Source: Winogradskyella sp. (GTDB lineage: Bacteria; Bacteroidota; Bacteroidia; Flavobacteriales; Flavobacteriaceae). Taken from it: DNA of 6,868 nucleotides. Below, in pieces: positions 1 through 5,899 of this stretch (its first letter is position 1; each line of letters starts with the position of its first letter). A program made the position numbers and the translations under genes. The DNA is taken from NCBI GenBank assembly GCA_030149115.1, contig JASBSE010000454.1:1-6868 (forward strand). Direction: 5' to 3'. The notes under the pieces are model-generated. The model did not search any database and was not told the DNA's origin. It saw only the letters and a list, made by a program, of their open reading frames with translations.

Positions 1-728
1 AAGGTCCAAGGTGTGGTCGTCCAAGCTAAGAAATGAATATCGCCTTCATCTTGAAGGAAATCTGGCAATGTTTCGGCTATGGCTTTAAACTGAGCTACAA
101 TGGTTGTATCTGTAACATCTTGATAAGTTCCTGGTTGATTAAGCTCGTGAGAACTTAAACCTGTACCTGCTTTTGGCGAATATGGCTGAATAGTATAACC
201 TTTATACAACAAATTCTTATCATAGATCTGCTTCAACAACCACCAAACACTTTCCATATATTTGGATTTGTAGGTAATGTACGGATCGTCCATATCTACC
301 CAATAACCCATCTTTTTGGTAAGGTCATTCCAGATGTCTGTATAACGCATTACGGCTTTTTTACACGCTTCGTTGTATTCTTCAACCGTGATTTTTGTAC
401 CAATATCTTCTTTGGTAATGCCTAATTCTTTTTCAACACCCAACTCTACTGGCAAACCGTGTGTATCCCAACCTGCTTTACGCTTTACCTGGAAACCTTT
501 CATTGTTTTGTAACGCGGAAAGATGTCTTTTATAGCACGTGCTAAGACATGGTGTACACCAGGTAAACCGTTTGCAGAAGGTGGTCCTTCAAAAAACACA
601 TAAGGCTCTTTGCCTTCTCTGGTAGTTACACTTTTTTCGAAGATATTATTAGCTTCCCAATAGCTGTTGATATCCTCAGCAACTTTTGGCAAGTTAAGTC
701 CTTTATATTCAGGGAACTTTGTACTCAT
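1..728 (-). CDS. ileS: Isoleucyl-tRNA synthetase, type 2 (eukaryote-like), N-terminal part, cut by window edge
   Basis: Charges tRNA-Ile with isoleucine in the cytoplasm (class I aminoacyl-tRNA synthetase). The first 242 residues are visible; the gene runs off the left edge. The start is the ATG at 726-728 (MSTKFPEYKGLNLP...), the usual N-terminus for Bacteroidota IleRS. Motifs in order: FFEGPPSANGLPGVHH (residues 45-60), containing the class I HIGH region; GWDTHGLPVE (86-95); SPKAGTGLSSHE (184-195); and WTTTPWT (236-242), which begins the CP1 editing domain. The KMSKS loop and anticodon-binding domain lie outside the window. The HIGH signature reads G57-V-H-H60 rather than HxGH, meaning its first and third positions are swapped. 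Published work on type 2 IleRS, as I recall it, ties this swap to very high mupirocin resistance. Identity as IleRS is very secure. The type 2 assignment rests on the N-terminal motifs alone. The gene has its own promoter-like box at 754-761 and lies 115 bp after the stop of the preceding small exported-protein gene. Confidence 0.97.
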   Translation of the reverse strand, partial: MSTKFPEYKGLNLPKVAEDINSYWEANNIFEKSVTTREGKEPYVFFEGPPSANGLPGVHHVLARAIKDIFPRYKTMKGFQVKRKAGWDTHGLPVELGVEKELGITKEDIGTKITVEEYNEACKKAVMRYTDIWNDLTKKMGYWVDMDDPYITYKSKYMESVWWLLKQIYDKNLLYKGYTIQPYSPKAGTGLSSHELNQPGTYQDVTDTTIVAQFKAIAETLPDFLQDEGDIHFLAWTTTPWT

Positions 729-792
729 TATTCATGGTTTCTTTTCAAGTCTGCAAAATTATGAAATTTGATGGATTTATAGTGTAAGTAAA
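723..792 (-). repeat. Direct repeat copy A: ileS start codon, leader and promoter
   Basis: This is one copy of an imperfect direct repeat; the partner is at about 1496-1550 in the same orientation. The best core, 723-760 against 1496-1531, matches in about 32 of 38 aligned columns by hand alignment. It covers the ileS ATGAGT start, the A-rich AAAAGAAAC ribosome-entry region and the TAATTTTG promoter box. Weaker similarity (GATTTAT and GTAAAT words, separated by gaps) continues to about 792. The small exported-protein gene lies between the two copies. Confidence 0.7.
754..761 (-). promoter_or_regulatory. Putative ileS promoter, -7 box of Bacteroidota type
   Basis: On the minus strand this reads TAATTTTG, a perfect match to the TAnnTTTG -7 element of Bacteroidota housekeeping promoters. 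It lies 25 bp before the ileS ATG, so transcription would start roughly 18-20 bp before that codon and leave a very short leader. No convincing TTG -33 element sits at the expected distance. The call therefore rests on the -7 box, its position, and the near-copy of the same region upstream of the neighbouring gene (TAATTTCG at 1525-1532). Confidence 0.5.
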
Positions 793-797
793 TCCTA

Positions 798-821
798 AAT
801 CCCAAGAAAAAACCCAAGAAA
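798..821 (-). repeat. Two tandem copies of a 12-bp unit
   Basis: Plus-strand 798-809 (AATCCCAAGAAA) and 810-821 (AAACCCAAGAAA) are adjacent and match at 11 of 12 bases. On the minus strand the unit reads TTTCTTGGG plus three bases. It sits between the stop of the small exported-protein gene and the ileS promoter box, about 40 bp upstream of that box. It could be a regulator site or simple slippage; the sequence does not decide. Confidence 0.6.
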
Positions 822-843
822 TTAGTGTAGAAACTATCAACAA

Positions 844-1431
844 CTATTCTTCAGTACAGAAATCATTGTAGTAATTAACCAGATCTATCATAGTCGCCCA
901 ACGAAACTCATGGTTATCTATTCTTTTTATTATACCACTACATTCCCCAAAATATTCTATTATGCATTTTTTAAAACGTCCTTTGAGTTTTGTAGCTAAA
1001 TCTTCATCTTTTCTTTTTACATAATATTTTGTCCCATTGAGATGAATCCCCACAGCAGGTATTTTTTCTTCAAATGAAGGTATGAAATAGGACTCTCTTG
1101 CAACGTTTACATAAAGTGTCACTTCACCTTCTGCCAAGATTTCTAAAAGTAAAGGATAACGTTCATGATTTTTTGCATATACATATCCAAATTCAACATC
1201 ATATTCAAAACCATGAAATGTAATTCCACTGACTATAGTACCATCCCAAACATCAGGTTCGTCTTCTAAACTTGCTCTAAACTTGATCTTATACTTCTGA
1301 AAAATAAGCCCATATCCTTCTATAGAAGCACCATCATAGAAATGTAAAGTTGCCTCCTGTGTTTGAGAATTCACTACAAAACTTATCAAACACAAAATAA
1401 AAATTATAATATTTTTCATAGCACACTTCAT
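844..1431 (-). CDS. Small exported protein of unknown function, flavobacterial type
   Basis: A 195-residue protein. The N-terminus has a clear Sec signal peptide: MKNIIIFILCLISFVVNSQ, residues 5-23, with cleavage probably just after Ser/Gln 22-23. The Cys in the hydrophobic stretch is not in a good lipobox, so a soluble periplasmic or secreted product is more likely than a lipoprotein. Two starts are possible: the ATG at 1429-1431 (MKCAMKN...) and the ATG at 1417-1419 (MKN...). The second gives a more typical signal peptide, and neither has a Shine-Dalgarno sequence. The mature part begins with a beta-rich segment (ATLHFYDGASIEGYGL, about 27-42). It ends with a basic, probably helical region with three cysteines (KKCIIEYFGEC... 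and ...LVNYYNDFC). This layout, a 'DG..leG' start and a C-terminal 'vNYYN..C', resembles uncharacterised flavobacterial exported proteins that I recall, but I know no function. No T9SS sorting domain is present. The gene is a single unit between the terminator at 1565-1603 and ileS, flanked by the two leader repeats. Confidence 0.85.
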   Translation of the reverse strand: MKCAMKNIIIFILCLISFVVNSQTQEATLHFYDGASIEGYGLIFQKYKIKFRASLEDEPDVWDGTIVSGITFHGFEYDVEFGYVYAKNHERYPLLLEILAEGEVTLYVNVARESYFIPSFEEKIPAVGIHLNGTKYYVKRKDEDLATKLKGRFKKCIIEYFGECSGIIKRIDNHEFRWATMIDLVNYYNDFCTEE

Positions 1432-1495
1432 AAAGCGTTAAAACTTTAATATTTAAAATTTTTATAGACTAAACCATTATAGCGTAGCATTTTAC

Positions 1496-1550
1496 ACTCA
1501 TCATTCATGTTTCTTTTCGAGGTGCGAAATTAATGATTTATGCGTAAATG
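1496..1550 (-). repeat. Direct repeat copy B: ileS-like leader upstream of the small exported-protein gene
   Basis: This is a near-copy of the ileS leader (copy A, 723-792). On the minus strand it carries TAATTTCG, then CGAAAAGAAAC, then ATGAATGATGAGTGTAAAA. The ileS copy has TAATTTTG, TGAAAAGAAAC and ATGAATAATGAGTACAAAG. Even the position of the ileS start codon is kept: the ATG at 1499-1501 would read MSVKCYAIMV and then stop at 1469. The true ileS begins MSTK. It looks like a diverged duplicate of the ileS 5' end that now serves as leader and promoter of the gene at 844-1431. Confidence 0.7.
1525..1532 (-). promoter_or_regulatory. Putative promoter -7 box of the small exported-protein gene
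   Basis: The minus-strand sequence TAATTTCG differs from the TAnnTTTG consensus at one base and corresponds to the ileS box at 754-761. It lies just downstream, in transcription order, of the terminator at 1565-1603, where a new promoter is expected. The leader to the gene would be about 90-100 nt. No clear -33 element is seen. Confidence 0.4.
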
Positions 1551-1564
1551 ATAAGTCTTAAACC

Positions 1565-1603
1565 AAAAAAAAAGCTATCAGATTTGTCTCTGATAGCTTT
1601 TTT
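1565..1603. terminator. Rho-independent terminator closing the T9SS operon
   Basis: A perfect 9-bp stem, GCTATCAGA (1574-1582) with TCTGATAGC (1589-1597), encloses a 6-nt loop. An A-tract (1565-1573) lies on one side and a T-tract (1598-1603) on the other, so the stem can extend by A-T pairs. On the minus strand the hairpin ends in a run of nine T residues. It begins about 24 bp after the stop of the large T9SS gene, which fits a terminator for that gene. The symmetry means it could also stop plus-strand transcription. Confidence 0.93.
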
Positions 1604-1626
1604 AATTAGTTCTTAGGGTGAAAAAT

Positions 1627-4600
1627 TTACTCTACTATTACTTTTTCTGTAATTGTTCTATTTCCATCAGATAATTGAACAACATAAACACCACTTGTGT
1701 AATTTACTGTACTTAAAGTATTTTGAGTACTATATGCTTTTAAAGTTTGCGTTAAGATCTTACGTCCTTGGATATCAAACAGACTCAATTCTGTATTATT
1801 TGCTATAAGACCTTTTATAATTATTTGATCTAAAGCATTATCACTTATCACACTAATATTCTCCAAATTAGTTTCATTAATGGACAATACGCTATTTTCA
1901 AATCTTAAGTAAAAACTTCCTGTACCTGATAAATCTGAATTTGGTGTAAATGTATAATCATTTGTATTCAAAAGCGTAAACGTATTTGTTTGAGCATCCT
2001 CTAAATACACATTCGATGTAACATCAGAATCCACCATACTAATTGTTACCTGCTCTCCTTGGGTAGCATTAACACCCAATGACACAATTGCATTATTAGA
2101 AACATCAGTGTAACTAATAGCCTGTACAGCCATATTTTCACCAAGGTTGTCCTCAACTAACTCTGAGTAGATTGAAAACGTTGATGGTACATCACCAAGG
2201 TGCGCTGCATCATATCCTACATCTAAACCTAAACTCGCATTATTTGTAATATAAAACTCTGTAATAAATGTATCTGTGTTTGTACTTAATTTTATACCAG
2301 CGTGAGAAATTGTATTCATTGTTCTTCCTGCAATAAAATCGTCTGAAGACCCATTAGCTCTCATTGAAGGTGTAAACGTGATATTTCCTCCACCAGACTT
2401 TGAGGATACGAAGAAACCTTGACCTGGTGCAATTAATGCATTAGGATTTGCATCTGAATAACTTAAGTTCCAGATTTTCCAATTACTTCCATCACCATCA
2501 TCTGCATCGTAACCATAGACACCAGCTGTTTGGGTTTCAAACTCAGACATATTAGCTGCTAAGAAATCTGCTAATTTGACATACGATGTATAAGGGTTAC
2601 CTATAAGATTCCATCTTTGATAAGCTGGTCCTGAATTTGCAATAGCAACGTCTGTTTGATCCGTTTTAACTGATCCATTAAAAGTAAATGTACTTGCATT
2701 TGTAGAGGCTGCTCTATATCCACGTGCTGCTTCTAAATTAAGCACATCTGATGTAGAATAGGTAACATAATCGCCTGTAGTTTTATCGAAATGACCAAAC
2801 AGATATAATGTTTCTGCAGAATTCATGAGAATATTACTATTATTAGAAGCAAAGTCGCTGAAGCTTTCTCCATTAACAGGTGGTGCTATTAAATCATTTC
2901 CATTTGTATTTGAATTTACAAAACGGTGATATTTTAAATTACCTGTAACACTACCTTCCACTAATAAACTTGCAAATTCGTCTGAATCTGAATTCAGGAT
3001 AAACTCCCCATTATTTATAATGTTACCATTTACCGTAACAGAATTTGCTTTATCTATATTTAAAGTTGCTCCAGATGCTACTCTTACATTATTTACGTTA
3101 ATATCTGAAGTTACGCTAAAAGTGCCATCTAGAATAAAAATGTCTTCTGTAGACGTTAAATTACTTGGTGGATTTGGTGACCAAGTACTACTGCTATAAA
3201 GTAAGCCACTAAAAATATTTACCATATAATCTTCGTATTCACCTCCATTGTTTCCATCATAGCTCATAGCACAAGGATCATTTGGTGTCCAATAGGTTCT
3301 TGAAGCTACGCGCATACGTGTGTTACCAGATAATGCAGAACTTGGCACTGTAAAACTACCCGTAACTGTAGCGTTATGAGGAAATAAATCATCTCCATTT
3401 GTAGTACCCCAAACACGCTCACCGGAATCTTCAAAATCTCCATCTTGATTAAAATCAATCCAAATACTATGTCCTGATGTTTTGTTCCATGAATGCGTAT
3501 TTACGAGTGTTATTTCAATATTAAAATCATCACCTGTTCTTAAGTTTGGAATTGTTAATCCATCATCAGTATGGTCTGAATAACCATTTACATCATCATT
3601 TTGATTGCTTGAGTTTGATAAAATATTGGTAAATCCAGAGTCACTGAGTTGAAAATTGCTCATGTAAAAATCATCTGGATAATATGCTACTACTGGATCG
3701 CAATAGTTGATTGCTGTTGTTGAAAAATTAGATACTGAACTATAAGCTGATTCACCTGTACCACAGTCTGCATTAACTTGTAATTCATAATTTGTAGAAA
3801 GTGTTAAACCAGAAATTACAATTGAATTTGTAAATGCTGTCTCTGTTATCCACGAGGTTGACCCAACCTCTCTATATCTTACATTAAAAGTTACATCACT
3901 TATATCATCCCATGAAACGTTAGCCGTTGTTGTACTTGGAACAACATTTATATTAGAAGGTACTGATAGTGTATTCACTGTAACATTTTGCGTTGCTGTA
4001 TCTGTATTTGTTCCATCATCAAAAGTCCATGTTATGGTACCTGACTCACCAGGATTGTACGTTAACGCGTCTGTAGTAGTTGCTGTTACTTCTACACAAG
4101 CATTATTTATTAACGTAGGAGCTTCAACCGTAATACTACAATTACTTACAATATCATCTAAAACTGGTGCTACAAATGGACTTGGTGATGCATTAGGCTG
4201 TACAGTAATTGTTGCTGTACATTTGCTTTCGTTACCATCATTATCCGTTACCGTTAAAGTAACTTCTGTTATTTCACCTACATCCGAACAGTCAAAAGTA
4301 TCATCACTAATTTCTAACGAAGCAATACCTGCAGATCCGCCTGTAGAACCGTTATTAATATCTGAAGCTGTAATTGAAGCTGTACCATAAGAATCTAAAG
4401 TAACCGTTATATCTTGACAGTTTGCAACTGGCGGATTTGTAACTAAAGCTCCTACATATTCAATTTTTACAATCATACCAGGATTGGCAACAGATACTCC
4501 GCTTGTAGAAGAAGGTCCTGAAGTACCACCTCCATTATCGGTAACAGCATAGATTGTTAATCCATCTGGTGAAATTGCCAAATCTCTATACCTATCGTTA

Positions 4601-5865
4601 GAAGAATGCCACTCATCGTACACATCTCCAACAACATCATCTCCGTTAGCAGAGAGTTTTGCTCTATAAATAGTACCCTTCTTCAGAGAAGTTACCAATA
4701 AAGACCTTCCCCATCCTGGAATATTTCCATTTTCGTGAATATCTATACTTGATGGCGCAACAGTAGGCCAAGTAAACCAACCTCCAGAAGGGTCGGTCGA
4801 CGTTGTACTATTATATGTACCTATAGGTGGTTGAAAGTTAACAGGCACATCGTTTGCTGTAGGATAAGATTCATATTCTGTTGCTGTCTCAGCACCTACA
4901 GGGCAGTTATGATCACTAAAATCTCCCGCATTACAACCACCTCCCAAAGAAGACCAGTTACAATAAGTATAGGCCATATTGTCATAGTAGCCAGCTATTT
5001 CTGGCCAACCATAATTTTTTCCTTTTTCTACAACATTAATCTCATCATCTACTTTTGCTCCATGCTCTGAGTTAAAAAGTGTACCGTCTGCAGCAAAAAT
5101 AATTCCTTGTGCATTTCTGTGACCGTAAGTATAAACATGACTCTGAACACCATTTAGAATTGGATTATCAGATGGAATACTTCCATCCAAATTTAAACGT
5201 AATGTTTTACCTGGATAATTATCATAATCTGTTGAAGACGTTGGTAAAACCTGAGCTAAAATTGGGTCACAAGAGTAATCAAACTGATTTGCTCCTTGAT
5301 CACCAATTGTATAATACAGCTTTTGATCTGGTCCAATAATTAAACGACCAGAGTTATGATCTGCACTACCTGGCAATCCTTCTATTATTGTTCCGTTAGC
5401 ATCTAATGATGTGTCTTCCGATAAGCTGTTTGTACTATTATTATATACTAATCTTACAATTCTTAATTTAAGTCCACCATCGTTATAAGTATAAGCAGCA
5501 TAAACATAATTATTAGTTGTGGTAGTTATGTCTGCATACAATGCAGGATGTATTGCCATACCCATTAGACCTCCTTGCTTAGCATTTGCCACTTTACTAG
5601 ACAAATCTATCATTACGCTTGGCGAAGTTGTATAGGCATTAGGATCTACTCTTACAATTTTTTCACCCACCCTTTCAGTTACCCATAAATAATCATCTGG
5701 TCCGTATGTAATTTCCCAAGGATAATCTAAAGCATTGTCTGGAGTTATCTTTGTTGTATTCCAGTCTGAACCAGTAGTTGTTGCTGTTGGACTTGGAGAA
5801 AAAGCGGTTTGAGCTAATAAAATATTAGTACAGACAAGCCATATTAATAGTAAAGGTCTTTTCAT
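1627..5865 (-). CDS. T9SS-secreted multidomain protein with soluble PQQ glucose dehydrogenase-like (GdhB/GSDH) domain
   Basis: A complete 1412-residue protein. A signal peptide (MKRPLLLIWLVCTNILLAQ, 1-19) is followed by a six-bladed propeller dehydrogenase domain, about 36-470. This domain aligns well beyond family level with Acinetobacter soluble PQQ glucose dehydrogenase, for example HNSGRLIIGPDQKLYYTIGD (170-189), LRLNLDGSIPSDNP (222-235) and WPTVAPSS (366-373). Expected active-site residues are present: Gln97, Asp169-His170 (catalytic His), Arg250-Asn251, Trp366, Thr368, Lys395, Arg425 and Arg427. It likely oxidises an aldose or related sugar with PQQ and Ca2+; the substrate is not readable. 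Then come HYR-like (474-556) and Ig-like (563-632) modules, fibronectin III (634-717), and GEVED (722-884, with IWIDFNQDGDFEDSGE and GEYEDY). A beta-rich region (890-1170, with NLIGNPYTS and PGQGFFV) and a pre-sorting module (1180-1325) follow. A type A T9SS sorting domain (about 1335-1412, with LSLFDIQGRKI and YTSGVYVVQL) ends the protein. It should cross the outer membrane by T9SS and be secreted or surface-attached. It starts 34 bp after the upstream T9SS gene with no terminator between, so co-transcription is likely. Confidence 0.95.
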   Translation of the reverse strand: MKRPLLLIWLVCTNILLAQTAFSPSPTATTTGSDWNTTKITPDNALDYPWEITYGPDDYLWVTERVGEKIVRVDPNAYTTSPSVMIDLSSKVANAKQGGLMGMAIHPALYADITTTTNNYVYAAYTYNDGGLKLRIVRLVYNNSTNSLSEDTSLDANGTIIEGLPGSADHNSGRLIIGPDQKLYYTIGDQGANQFDYSCDPILAQVLPTSSTDYDNYPGKTLRLNLDGSIPSDNPILNGVQSHVYTYGHRNAQGIIFAADGTLFNSEHGAKVDDEINVVEKGKNYGWPEIAGYYDNMAYTYCNWSSLGGGCNAGDFSDHNCPVGAETATEYESYPTANDVPVNFQPPIGTYNSTTSTDPSGGWFTWPTVAPSSIDIHENGNIPGWGRSLLVTSLKKGTIYRAKLSANGDDVVGDVYDEWHSSNDRYRDLAISPDGLTIYAVTDNGGGTSGPSSTSGVSVANPGMIVKIEYVGALVTNPPVANCQDITVTLDSYGTASITASDINNGSTGGSAGIASLEISDDTFDCSDVGEITEVTLTVTDNDGNESKCTATITVQPNASPSPFVAPVLDDIVSNCSITVEAPTLINNACVEVTATTTDALTYNPGESGTITWTFDDGTNTDTATQNVTVNTLSVPSNINVVPSTTTANVSWDDISDVTFNVRYREVGSTSWITETAFTNSIVISGLTLSTNYELQVNADCGTGESAYSSVSNFSTTAINYCDPVVAYYPDDFYMSNFQLSDSGFTNILSNSSNQNDDVNGYSDHTDDGLTIPNLRTGDDFNIEITLVNTHSWNKTSGHSIWIDFNQDGDFEDSGERVWGTTNGDDLFPHNATVTGSFTVPSSALSGNTRMRVASRTYWTPNDPCAMSYDGNNGGEYEDYMVNIFSGLLYSSSTWSPNPPSNLTSTEDIFILDGTFSVTSDINVNNVRVASGATLNIDKANSVTVNGNIINNGEFILNSDSDEFASLLVEGSVTGNLKYHRFVNSNTNGNDLIAPPVNGESFSDFASNNSNILMNSAETLYLFGHFDKTTGDYVTYSTSDVLNLEAARGYRAASTNASTFTFNGSVKTDQTDVAIANSGPAYQRWNLIGNPYTSYVKLADFLAANMSEFETQTAGVYGYDADDGDGSNWKIWNLSYSDANPNALIAPGQGFFVSSKSGGGNITFTPSMRANGSSDDFIAGRTMNTISHAGIKLSTNTDTFITEFYITNNASLGLDVGYDAAHLGDVPSTFSIYSELVEDNLGENMAVQAISYTDVSNNAIVSLGVNATQGEQVTISMVDSDVTSNVYLEDAQTNTFTLLNTNDYTFTPNSDLSGTGSFYLRFENSVLSINETNLENISVISDNALDQIIIKGLIANNTELSLFDIQGRKILTQTLKAYSTQNTLSTVNYTSGVYVVQLSDGNRTITEKVIVE

Positions 5866-5899
5866 TTTTACGTTTTAGATTAGGTAGGTTTTTTGAAAG

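Noticed and set aside
729..843. T-box riboswitch before ileS
   Set aside because: The leader is far too short, and it lacks the conserved T-box sequence and an antiterminator/terminator pair. Bacteroidota ileS genes are not known for this control.
723..1550. Repeats at the ends of the small gene as inverted repeats of an insertion sequence
   Set aside because: They are direct repeats, not inverted, and the gene between them does not encode a transposase.
5060..5064. Histidine at residue 268 of the dehydrogenase, where Acinetobacter GdhB has Gln246, as a broken PQQ site
   Set aside because: The EHG form is normal in the wider aldose sugar dehydrogenase family (YliI type, as I recall), and all other contacts are kept, so it is probably not a loss of function.
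4034..5339. Open plus-strand frames at 4034-4390, 4831-5070 and 5109-5339
   Set aside because: They lie antisense inside the PQQ dehydrogenase-T9SS gene. They have no start signals and no recognisable domains, and they arise from its Thr/Ser/Asn-rich codons.
5866..5899. Promoter or terminator between the two T9SS genes
   Set aside because: The 34-bp gap shows no hairpin and no TAnnTTTG box before the second gene. A shared transcript is the simpler reading.
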